From contig NZ_UAUI01000001.1 of NCBI RefSeq assembly GCF_900455735.1, positions 62,001-126,000 of the forward strand: DNA of 64,000 nucleotides, given 5' to 3'. Source of the DNA: Rhodococcus wratislaviensis (GTDB lineage Bacteria > Actinomycetota > Actinomycetes > Mycobacteriales > Mycobacteriaceae). Positions within the stretch are counted from its first letter, which is position 1. Every line of letters starts with the position of its first letter. Positions 51,972 to 59,856 of the stretch are shown one piece after another. The position numbers and the translations under genes are program-made. The notes under the pieces are model-generated. The model saw only the letters and a program-made list of their open reading frames with translations. It was not told the DNA's origin and did no database searches.

Positions 51972-51997
51972 GATTCGGGATCTGTCACCGCGGGTAA
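51972..51997 (+). promoter_or_regulatory. SigF-type promoter of molybdenum hydroxylase operon
   Basis: GATT, 16 bases, GGGTAA, then nine bases to the ATG at 52007, so the message is likely leaderless. Very similar to the dps promoter. Confidence 0.65.
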
Positions 51998-52006
51998 CCC
52001 GTCTAC

Positions 52007-52534
52007 ATGAATGTCGCGGACAGCCCCCGCTACCGGAAGGTCGTCCTCACCGTGGACGGTGAGGAACGGACCCTCGAAATCGACACCCGCACGACGCTGC
52101 TCGACGCGCTCCGCGACCACCTCGGCGTGACCGCACCGAAGAAGGGCTGCGACCACGGCCAGTGCGGCTCGTGCACCGTCCTCCTCGACGGCAGACGCGC
52201 CACGTCCTGCCTCACGTTCGCTGTCGCCCACGACGGTGAACGCGTCGTCACCGCACACGGGCTCGCCGACGGGGAGGTGCTGCATTCCGTTCAACAGGCG
52301 TTCGTCGAGCAGGACGGGCTGCAATGCGGGTACTGCACGCCCGGTCAGATCTGCTCGGCGATCGGGATGTTCGACGAGTTCCTGGCCCTGCACCCGAGCG
52401 CCGTCACCGAGAACCTGACCGCTCCGCCCGAACTGACCGACGACGAGATACGGGAGCGGATGAGCGGCAACCTCTGCCGGTGCGGGGCGTACCCGAACAT
52501 TCTCGCGGCGATCCGGCAGGCGGCGGAGGCGTGA
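52007..52534 (+). CDS. Molybdenum hydroxylase [2Fe-2S] subunit
   Basis: 175 residues. The plant-type ferredoxin cluster ligands are Cys48, Cys53, Cys56 and Cys68 (GCDHGQCGSCTVLLDGRR), and the second cluster is held by CGYC and CRCG. This small subunit passes electrons from the Mo site to FAD. No twin-arginine signal, so the enzyme is cytoplasmic, unlike PaoA. First of three overlapping genes. Confidence 0.93.
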   Translation: MNVADSPRYRKVVLTVDGEERTLEIDTRTTLLDALRDHLGVTAPKKGCDHGQCGSCTVLLDGRRATSCLTFAVAHDGERVVTAHGLADGEVLHSVQQAFVEQDGLQCGYCTPGQICSAIGMFDEFLALHPSAVTENLTAPPELTDDEIRERMSGNLCRCGAYPNILAAIRQAAEA

Positions 52535-53523
52535 TTCCCTTCGACTACGAGCGGGCCACCGACGTCGACAGTGCCGTCGCCACGGTCACGGGTGATCCTC
52601 GGGCGTCGTTCCTTGCCGGCGGCACCAACCTCGTCGACCACATGAAGCTCGGGGTGGCGCAACCGCATCTCCTCGTCGATGTGAGCCGCCTCCCCCTCGA
52701 TGACGTCGTCGAACTTCCGGACGGCGGGCTCCGGGTCGGGGCCGCCGTCCGCAACAGCGACCTCGCCGCGCACGACGTCGTCCGCGCCCGGTACCCGATG
52801 TTGTCGCGTGCGCTCCTCTCCGGTGCGTCGGGACAGCTGCGCACCCTCGCGACCACGGCGGGAAATCTGCTTCAGCGGACGCGCTGCGTGTACTTCCAGG
52901 ACGTCGCGACGCCCTGCAACAAGCGGGAGCCCGGCACCGGGTGTTCCGCGATCGGCGGTTACGTTCGCTACCACGCCATTCTCGGTGCCTCCGAACACTG
53001 CATCGCGGTGCACCCGTCCGACATGGCTGTCGCGATGACGGCACTCGATGGTGTCGTGGTGGTCCGCGGTGCCGACGGTGAGCGGCGAATCCCGCTGAGC
53101 GAGTTCTACCGGCTTCCCGGGGACCGGCCCGATCGCGACACCGTCCTCGCACACGGCGACCTCGTGACCGCCGTGGAGCTGCCCCCGCCGCCTGCCGGGA
53201 ACCGGTCCGCGTACCGGAAGGTGCGCGACCGTGCCTCCTTCGCGTTCGCGCTGGTGTCGGTGGCCGCGGAGCTGACGATCGGGGATGGATCGATCACGTC
53301 GGCCCGGGTCGCGCTCGGCGGGGTCGCGCACCGGCCCTGGCGCGCCACGCTCGCCGAGGAGGTCCTCGTCGGGGCGACGCCCACGGAGGACACGTTCACC
53401 GAGGCTGCCGACGCGGAACTCAGTGCGGCACAACCCCTTCCGGGAAACGAGTTCAAGGTCGCACTGACCCGCCGGGTGCTCGCGTCGGTACTCCGTTCAC
53501 TCGCCGAGGAGACGCGCCGATGA
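52531..53523 (+). CDS. Molybdenum hydroxylase FAD subunit with extra Fe-S motif
   Basis: 330 residues. The FAD motif AGGTNLVDHMKLG (about 30-42) and TTAGNLLQRTRC are present. Cys119, Cys129 and Cys138 in RTRCVYFQD...PCNKREPGTGC match the insert that binds a [4Fe-4S] cluster in PaoB-type subunits. GTG start overlaps the previous stop (GTGA). It should accept electrons from the Fe-S subunit. Confidence 0.9.
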   Translation: MIPFDYERATDVDSAVATVTGDPRASFLAGGTNLVDHMKLGVAQPHLLVDVSRLPLDDVVELPDGGLRVGAAVRNSDLAAHDVVRARYPMLSRALLSGASGQLRTLATTAGNLLQRTRCVYFQDVATPCNKREPGTGCSAIGGYVRYHAILGASEHCIAVHPSDMAVAMTALDGVVVVRGADGERRIPLSEFYRLPGDRPDRDTVLAHGDLVTAVELPPPPAGNRSAYRKVRDRASFAFALVSVAAELTIGDGSITSARVALGGVAHRPWRATLAEEVLVGATPTEDTFTEAADAELSAAQPLPGNEFKVALTRRVLASVLRSLAEETRR

Positions 53524-55616
53524 CTCTCGTCGAACCGAAGGTGATCGGAACCTCCGCCGAACGCGTGGACGCCCACGACAAAGTGACCGGTACGGCGGTG
53601 TACGCGTTCGAGCACTCGGTGGACGACCCGACGTACCTGTTTCCGATCCTGTCGACGATCGGACGTGGCCGGGTCACGGCGATGCACACGGCGGACGCCG
53701 AGGCGCTGAACGGGGTGCTCGCGGTCTTGACGGTGTTCGATGCGCCCCGCCTCGCGGACACCTCGGACGGGGAACTCGCGATCTTGCAGGACCCCGAGGT
53801 CCACTTCCGCGGCCAATTCGTGGGTGCGGTGGTGGCGGAGTCACCGGAGGTCGCGCGGCACGGCGCGAGCCTGGTGCGCGTCGCGTACGACGCGGAAGCC
53901 CACGACACCGACTTCCGTTCCGGCCGAGACGACCTGTACGCCCCCGAGGAGGTCAACGCGGGGTTCCCGACCGACACCGAGGACGGGGACGTCGGCGCGG
54001 CACTCGCCGCCGCCGCGGTCACGGTCGATGAGGTGTACTCCACGGCGATGGAACACAACAATCCGATGGAACCGCACGCCGCCATCGCCCGGTGGGCGCC
54101 GGGTGGCACCGGACCGGTTCTGACGCTGCACGATTCGACGCAGGGCGTCCATTCCGTGCGGAAGACGCTGGCACCGCTGTTCGGACTCGAAGTCGAGCAG
54201 ATGCGGGTGATCGCCCCGTATGTCGGCGGCGGCTTCGGTTCCAAGGGACTGCCTCACGCGCACGACGTGCTCGTGGTGATGGCGGCGCAGCGGGTGGAAG
54301 GCAGGCCGGTGAAGTTCGCGCTCACGCGGCAGCAGATGTTCGCGCTGTCGGCGTATCGCACGCCGACGGTGCAGCACATCCGGCTCGGGGCGGACGCGGA
54401 CGGACGGCTGACCGCGCTCTCCCACGAGGTGATCGTGCAGTCCGCGAAGATCAAGGAGTTCGCCGAACAGGCGGCGGTCCCGTCGCGGATGATGTACTCC
54501 ACACCCACCCGGTACACCACCCACCGTCTCGCGTCCCTCGACGTGCCCGCCCCCTCCTGGATGCGTGCGCCCGGCGAGACCCCGGGCATGTTCGCGGCCG
54601 AGGTGGCGATGGACGAACTGGCCGAGGCCTGCGGGCTCGACCCGATCGAACTGCGGATCCGTAACGAACCCGAGGTCGACCCGAGTACGGGCCGGCCGTG
54701 GTCGGGGCGGCGCCTCACCGACTGCCTGAGGGAGGGCTCCCGGCGTTTCGGGTGGGCGGACCGCGACGCGACGGCGCGGGCTCGGTCGGACTCGGAGTGG
54801 CAGGTGGGGATGGGCATGGCGTCCGCGACGTATCCCGCCAACACGTCACCGGGTTCGGTTGCCCGGATCGTGTACGAATCCGACGGCACCTACACCGTGC
54901 AGATCGGGTCGGTCGACATCGGAACCGGGGCGTGGACCGCGCTCACCCAGATCGCCGCCGACGCGCTGGGCTGTCCCCTGGACGCGATCGCCTTGCAGAT
55001 CGGCGACACGAATCTTCCGTCGGCGACCGTCGCGGGCGGCTCCACCGGAACCAGTTCCTGGGGCAGTGCGATCGTCGCGGCGGCGCGCGCGTTCCGGGAC
55101 GAGCACGGCACGTCCCCCGCCCCGGGGGCGGAGGCGAGTGCGGGGACGCCCGGCAACCCGGACGCCGACAGGGTCGCGCTCCATTCGTTCGGTGCTCACT
55201 TCGTGGAGGCGCATGTCCACCGCGACTCCTGCGAGATCCGCGTCGAACGCATGCTCGGGGTGTTCGCGATCGGCCGGGTGATCAACAGCCGCACGGTCCG
55301 GTCGCAGCTCCTCGGCGGGATGACGATGGGGATCTCCATGGCATTGCACGAGAGCAGTGTGAACGACCCCCGGTTCGGTCACGTCGTGACCCAGGACCTT
55401 GCCTCCTACCACGTCAGCACGCACGCCGACATCAGGTACCTCGACGCGGTGTGCCTCGACGACGTCGACGAGCACGCCAATCCGATGGGATCGAAGGGTG
55501 TCGGTGAGATCGGCATCGTCGGCGCCGCGGCCGCGGTGGCGAATGCGGTTCGTCACGCCACCGGGGTCCGGGTCCGGAAGGTGCCGATCCACCTGGACGA
55601 TCTCCTGCCCGGGTGA
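53520..55616 (+). CDS. Molybdenum hydroxylase large (molybdopterin) subunit
   Basis: 698 residues. GTSAERVDAHDKVTGTAVYA opens the family, PYVGGGFGSKGLPHAHDVLV is the cofactor loop, and GSKGVGEIGIVGAAAAVANA (about 656-675) carries the catalytic Glu. It is closest in layout to the PaoC/YagR aldehyde oxidoreductases. It likely oxidises an aldehyde to the acid; the acceptor is unknown. ATG overlaps the FAD subunit stop (ATGA). No maturation (XdhC-type) gene is adjacent. Confidence 0.9.
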   Translation: MTLVEPKVIGTSAERVDAHDKVTGTAVYAFEHSVDDPTYLFPILSTIGRGRVTAMHTADAEALNGVLAVLTVFDAPRLADTSDGELAILQDPEVHFRGQFVGAVVAESPEVARHGASLVRVAYDAEAHDTDFRSGRDDLYAPEEVNAGFPTDTEDGDVGAALAAAAVTVDEVYSTAMEHNNPMEPHAAIARWAPGGTGPVLTLHDSTQGVHSVRKTLAPLFGLEVEQMRVIAPYVGGGFGSKGLPHAHDVLVVMAAQRVEGRPVKFALTRQQMFALSAYRTPTVQHIRLGADADGRLTALSHEVIVQSAKIKEFAEQAAVPSRMMYSTPTRYTTHRLASLDVPAPSWMRAPGETPGMFAAEVAMDELAEACGLDPIELRIRNEPEVDPSTGRPWSGRRLTDCLREGSRRFGWADRDATARARSDSEWQVGMGMASATYPANTSPGSVARIVYESDGTYTVQIGSVDIGTGAWTALTQIAADALGCPLDAIALQIGDTNLPSATVAGGSTGTSSWGSAIVAAARAFRDEHGTSPAPGAEASAGTPGNPDADRVALHSFGAHFVEAHVHRDSCEIRVERMLGVFAIGRVINSRTVRSQLLGGMTMGISMALHESSVNDPRFGHVVTQDLASYHVSTHADIRYLDAVCLDDVDEHANPMGSKGVGEIGIVGAAAAVANAVRHATGVRVRKVPIHLDDLLPG

Positions 55617-55626
55617 TCGCGCGGGG

Positions 55627-55956
55627 CTACTGCACGTTCCACGCCTGCACGAGGGACGTGCGCAGGTGACTTTTCATCGCCCGGATTTTCTGGACGTCGG
55701 TGGACTTCGGCGCAAGTCCCTCGAGCACGAGTTCCATGAAGCGTCGGCGGCTGACGCCGAAACGCTCCAGCAGTTCCGCCGCGCTCGCACCACCGAACGG
55801 TGCCCACTGGATCGCGAAGCTGATCATCCACCGGGCATCCGAGCTCACCGAGTGCATCTGCGCGAGCAGCTCGCACCGGCGAAGCGCCAGGCGCAGCCAG
55901 TCGGTGCCGAATGCCTCCTCCGGCTCGTCCGCGGTCTGTGTCGTCACGCCGATCAC
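55627..55956 (-). CDS. Hypothetical protein, possibly HTH-like
   Basis: 109 residues, mostly helical. AFGTDWLRLALRRCELLAQM and AAELLERFGVSRRRFMELVL look like a short helix-turn-helix. No firm family. The GTG start overlaps the DUF35 stop (GTGA), so the two are translated together. Another GTG three codons later is possible. Confidence 0.6.
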   Translation of the reverse strand: MIGVTTQTADEPEEAFGTDWLRLALRRCELLAQMHSVSSDARWMISFAIQWAPFGGASAAELLERFGVSRRRFMELVLEGLAPKSTDVQKIRAMKSHLRTSLVQAWNVQ

Positions 55957-56342
55957 CGCTGACCGGCGGAGCGGACCGCGAACACCGGCAACTGTTCCGC
56001 CCTCGACGCGGGACGGAACTCGACGCGAACCGGACAGTCGGACGGTGCCGGGACGTCGCCGTCGATCCAGGTGTACACCCACGGTCCCTCGTCGAGTTCG
56101 ACGATCGCGATCGTGCACGGGACGAGACCGCGGTCCGCCTCGTTCACCTCACGGTGGACCACCTTCGAGGACACGATCGATCCGACGCCGCACGACGGGA
56201 CCCGCTCGAGGTTCGAGCCCTGACACGCGGAGCAGGTGGCCATCAACGGCGCGAGCAGGGTCGTGCAGTTGAGGCAGCGCTGGATCATCAGTTCGCATTT
56301 CTGGGCGAGTCCCTGCCAGCGGGTCATGCCGTCCGTGGTCAC
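55953..56342 (-). CDS. Zn-ribbon OB-fold protein (DUF35)
   Basis: 129 residues. The rubredoxin-like ribbon CLNCTTLLAPLMATCSACQG (about 23-42) precedes an OB fold (VGSIVSSKVVHREV...). DUF35 proteins partner thiolases or hydratases in acyl-CoA and steroid degradation, but no thiolase is nearby. GTG start; ATG five codons later is an alternative. An inverted repeat ACACCG-GT-CGGTGT lies 69 bases upstream. Confidence 0.78.
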   Translation of the reverse strand: MTTDGMTRWQGLAQKCELMIQRCLNCTTLLAPLMATCSACQGSNLERVPSCGVGSIVSSKVVHREVNEADRGLVPCTIAIVELDEGPWVYTWIDGDVPAPSDCPVRVEFRPASRAEQLPVFAVRSAGQR

Positions 56343-56617
56343 GCGGTCACCCCCGTGAGTTCCTGCCCCACCACGTCGTCTGCCATTCGGTTTCCCCCGA
56401 TCCACACAAGACACCGGTCGGTGTGCGCCCGACGGAGAACCGGGGGCCGTGGAAGTTGGGGGTCGGGCTTTCGGTGTGTTCGGGGATCAGTGGACATCGG
56501 GGGCCTCGGTCTGGAGCCGGATTGGGGGGACGCGTATGAGCATCCCGTCCGCGGCGGCGAAGTACAGCGGCTGAACGACCCGGGGACATACCTATTTCGT
56601 CCCGCGCGGGCGCCCGG

Positions 56618-58975
56618 TCAGGGGTGCGGATCCTGTGCGTGTTCGACGATCCACGCCGCGATCTGGGTGCGAGAATTGAAACCCAGTTTCGCGAGAATGT
56701 GCTCGACATGCCCCTGCGCGGTGCGCTGCGAGATCACCAACCGGGCCGCGATCGCCTTGTTGGTGAGCCCGTCGGCGACCAGTTCGGCGACCTGCCATTC
56801 GCGTCGGGTCAGGTGCGTCGCCCCGTTCGACGCCGACACCGCCTCCGGTCGCTGCTCGTCCAGCGCGTAGGCGACGGCATCGTCGAACGACATGTGCATG
56901 CCGTGGTCGAACGCGGCGTCGAACGCGCGGTCCCCGATCACGGCACGTGCCTGCTGTTCGCATTCGGCGTGGTGGACGAGCAGATTGGGGTAGACGGTGC
57001 TCGGGTTTCCGACGGTCTGCGCGACGGCCTCCGCGGTGCCCATCAGTTCGGCGGCCTGCTGGGCCCGGCCGGAGCCGACCGCGACCCAGGCGAGCACCTC
57101 GAGGGCCCCGCAGGCGCTGATCCGGTCGTCGACCAGGTGTGACAGCCGCAGCCCCTGCTTCACGTGGTCGTCGGCGAGGGTGAGGTGCCCGCGTTGCCAC
57201 GCCGCCATCCCCGCGGCCCACAGCGACCAGCCCCGGTAGACGGACTCGCCGTGGGCCTCGGTGAGCGCGAAGATCTCGGATCCGCACATCTTCGCCACCG
57301 CCCCGTCGCCCTGCATGCCGCTGACCAGGGCCAACCCGAGCAGTCCCCACGTCAATTGGAGCAGGCTGCCCTTGTCGCGGAACTCGGCGAGCGCCTCTTC
57401 GAAGCACACCCGCGCGCGCGGGAGGTCCCCGGCGAACATGGCGCAGCACCCGGCGGCGTGGACCACCAGGGCAACCATCAGCGTGTCCCCGTTCCTCTCG
57501 GCGAGGAGGGCGCCCTCGTCGACCAGTGCTTTCGCGGCCTCGCGGTCGCCGTGCATGCCCGCGAGCACGCTGTCGACGTACAGCGCCTCGATCCGTTCCC
57601 GGCTCGCGCCGCCCGGGTGCCGTCCCAGCAGCTGCCCGAGCCAGCGGCGACCCTCGCGGAGCAGTCCGCGGGCGCGCCAGTACGGGTACAAGGCGGCGGC
57701 GATCCGCAGGCCCGTCTCGGCCTCCGCCGGCTCGGTCAGGCAGAAATGGAGGGCAGCCCGCAAATTCAGCGTCTCCGCGTCGAGCCGGCTGATCCACATC
57801 ACCTGCCGGGGTCCGATCCACTCGGATTCGCACCGCACCACCAACTGCTCGTACCAGTCGCGGTGCCGGCGGCGCAGCGACACGTACTCCCCCGCCTCCT
57901 GCAATTTCTCCCGTCCGTAGTCGCGCACCGTCTCGAGCAGGTGGTACCGCACCGCCGGCCCCGACTCCTCACGGATCAGGATCGACTTGTCGATCAACGA
58001 CGCGACCACGTCGAGGACGTTCTCCACCGGCAGGTCGCCGGCGCAGATTCCCTCCACCGCGTCCAGTTCGAAGCCGCCGGCGAACACCGACAGCCTCGCC
58101 CACAGCTCACGTTCCTCCTCGGTGCACAGCTCGTGACTCCAGTCGACGCACAGCCGCAGGGTCTGCTGCCGGCTCGGCGCGCCCCGCGATCCGACCGTCA
58201 GCAACCGATAGCGGTCGGTCAGCCGCTGCAGGATCTGTTCCGCCGACATCACCCGCAGCCGCACCGCCGCCAGCTCGATCGCCAACGGCAACCCGTCCAG
58301 CTGGCGGCAGATCCGGGCGACCGCCACGTGGTTGTCCTCGGTGAGTTCGAACTCCGGCACCGCCGTGGCCGCCCGCTCGACGAACAGCGTCACCGCCTCG
58401 TACTGCGGCAGGCCCTGCAGCGACGAGCGTTCGGGTTCGGGCACCGTCAACGGCGGCACCCGCAGCACCGCCTCGCCGCCGATGGCCAGTGGTTCGCGGC
58501 TGGTCGCGAGGATCCGTAACTCCGGGCAGCTCCGCAACAACGTCTCCGACAACGCGGCGGCCGCGGCGACCACGTGCTCGCAATTGTCGAGCACCAGCAG
58601 CAGTTGCCGGGTGGCGAGGTACTCGGTCAGCAGCACCTCCGGATTCCCGGAGCGCTGCTCGCGCAGTCGCAGTGCCGCCGACACGGCGTCGACGAGTGTC
58701 GTGTCGTCGTCCAGTTCCCCCAGCTCGACCAGCCACACGCCGTCCTCGAATGCGCGACTCGCATCGGCGCCCACCCGTAACGCCAGCCGGGTCTTCCCGA
58801 CACCACCGATCCCGGCGAGTGTCACCAGCCGTGACACGGACAGCAGACGTCGCGCCTCGGTCACCTCACGGCGACGGCCGACGAAGCTCGTCAGTTCGTG
58901 GGGCAGATTTCCCACTGTGCCCTTCACTGCCGCCGGCATCACACCGTCACTCTCGACTCGCAGCCCCCTGCGCAC
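56618..58975 (-). CDS. LuxR-family ATPase regulator
   Basis: 785 residues. An N-terminal STAND-type ATPase (LVTLAGIGGVGKTRLALRVG, Walker A about 50-69; LLLVLDNCEHV, Walker B) is followed by helical repeats (about 380-690) and a C-terminal LuxR HTH (about 720-780, LTRREWQVAELVADGLTNKA). It probably activates transcription when a ligand lets ATP bind. GTG start with GGGAG upstream; ATG 12 codons later is an alternative. Target unknown. Confidence 0.88.
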   Translation of the reverse strand: MRRGLRVESDGVMPAAVKGTVGNLPHELTSFVGRRREVTEARRLLSVSRLVTLAGIGGVGKTRLALRVGADASRAFEDGVWLVELGELDDDTTLVDAVSAALRLREQRSGNPEVLLTEYLATRQLLLVLDNCEHVVAAAAALSETLLRSCPELRILATSREPLAIGGEAVLRVPPLTVPEPERSSLQGLPQYEAVTLFVERAATAVPEFELTEDNHVAVARICRQLDGLPLAIELAAVRLRVMSAEQILQRLTDRYRLLTVGSRGAPSRQQTLRLCVDWSHELCTEEERELWARLSVFAGGFELDAVEGICAGDLPVENVLDVVASLIDKSILIREESGPAVRYHLLETVRDYGREKLQEAGEYVSLRRRHRDWYEQLVVRCESEWIGPRQVMWISRLDAETLNLRAALHFCLTEPAEAETGLRIAAALYPYWRARGLLREGRRWLGQLLGRHPGGASRERIEALYVDSVLAGMHGDREAAKALVDEGALLAERNGDTLMVALVVHAAGCCAMFAGDLPRARVCFEEALAEFRDKGSLLQLTWGLLGLALVSGMQGDGAVAKMCGSEIFALTEAHGESVYRGWSLWAAGMAAWQRGHLTLADDHVKQGLRLSHLVDDRISACGALEVLAWVAVGSGRAQQAAELMGTAEAVAQTVGNPSTVYPNLLVHHAECEQQARAVIGDRAFDAAFDHGMHMSFDDAVAYALDEQRPEAVSASNGATHLTRREWQVAELVADGLTNKAIAARLVISQRTAQGHVEHILAKLGFNSRTQIAAWIVEHAQDPHP

Positions 58976-59050
58976 ACGGTACTCCCGGTGCGCGGCGGCA
59001 ACGACGCTTTCGGCTGCGGGTCCGCGAGTTTCAGGGCACCGCGAACCGGA

Positions 59051-59737
59051 TCACCGCGTCCAGCGGGTGGGCGCCCAGCGGCCGGTGTACGACCGGATGC
59101 GGTTGGCGCGGCGGGCCGGCCGCCGCGTGCCTGCCTCGGTGAGGCTGTGCGGGATCATGGCGATCCGGGTGCCGTCGACCACGTAGGCGGCCCCGGTGAC
59201 GAACATTGCGGCAGGCGCAGTCAGATACGACGCGACGGCGGCGACTTCCCGGTCGTCGGGGCCGGGCGATGCGAAGTCCGGTTCGGCCACGGGCACCACG
59301 ACGGAATTGACGGTGATCGAGTATCGCGCCAGTTCGGCAGCGAGCAGACCGGTGAGTCCGCCGAGCCCGGACGACGAGGGGGTGATGTTGACGATACGGC
59401 CGCCCCCGCCGCTCGCGATCATGTACCGGACGGCGCGCTGGATGCATTCGACGGCGGTACTGCCGGGGCAGCTGACGAGAACGCCGATTCCGCCCAGCTC
59501 CCGGGCGAACTCGTCGACGGCGGCCGCGGAGTCGGGCAGGTCGGCCAGATCCATGCGCTGTACGGCCGCGTTCACCGATCTGGACCGGACGGCGGCGGCG
59601 GTGGATTCGGCACTGTCCCGGTCCGCGGCGTAGGCGAGGCCGATGTGGAACCCGTCGTCCGCGAGTGCCAGTGCGACCGCTCGGCCCATCGGCGAGTCCG
59701 ATCCCGTCACGACTGCGGTGCGTGTGCTGGGGTGCAT
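59051..59737 (-). CDS. Reduced SDR-fold protein lacking the catalytic YxxxK
   Basis: 228 residues. The cofactor loop AVVTGSDSPMGRAVALALAD and the C-terminal AMFVTGAAYVVDG are normal. The catalytic segment is gone: GRIVNITPSSSGLGGLTGLL joins strand 5 straight to the helix after YxxxK, about 15 residues short. The region after VLVSCPGST is also short by ~23 and the loop after VNSV by ~17. All three gaps keep the frame. A basic tail of 25 residues follows. It cannot be a normal dehydrogenase; it is read from a near-perfect SigF-type promoter. Confidence 0.75.
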   Translation of the reverse strand: MHPSTRTAVVTGSDSPMGRAVALALADDGFHIGLAYAADRDSAESTAAAVRSRSVNAAVQRMDLADLPDSAAAVDEFARELGGIGVLVSCPGSTAVECIQRAVRYMIASGGGGRIVNITPSSSGLGGLTGLLAAELARYSITVNSVVVPVAEPDFASPGPDDREVAAVASYLTAPAAMFVTGAAYVVDGTRIAMIPHSLTEAGTRRPARRANRIRSYTGRWAPTRWTR

Positions 59738-59746
59738 GGATTCCGA

Positions 59747-59772
59747 ATACCCCTTGGTAGATCTGCTCAAAC
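59747..59772 (-). promoter_or_regulatory. SigF-type promoter of reduced SDR gene
   Basis: Minus-strand GTTT, 16 bases, GGGTAT, an exact consensus match, then nine bases to the ATG, implying a leaderless message. Confidence 0.7.
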
Positions 59773-59856
59773 GCTCAACTTTCGGACTGTGCACGGGCAG
59801 AACACAATCCGGCGAGAGCCGCACACGCGGCCCGTCGCGGATCGGCGCCGCACCGA

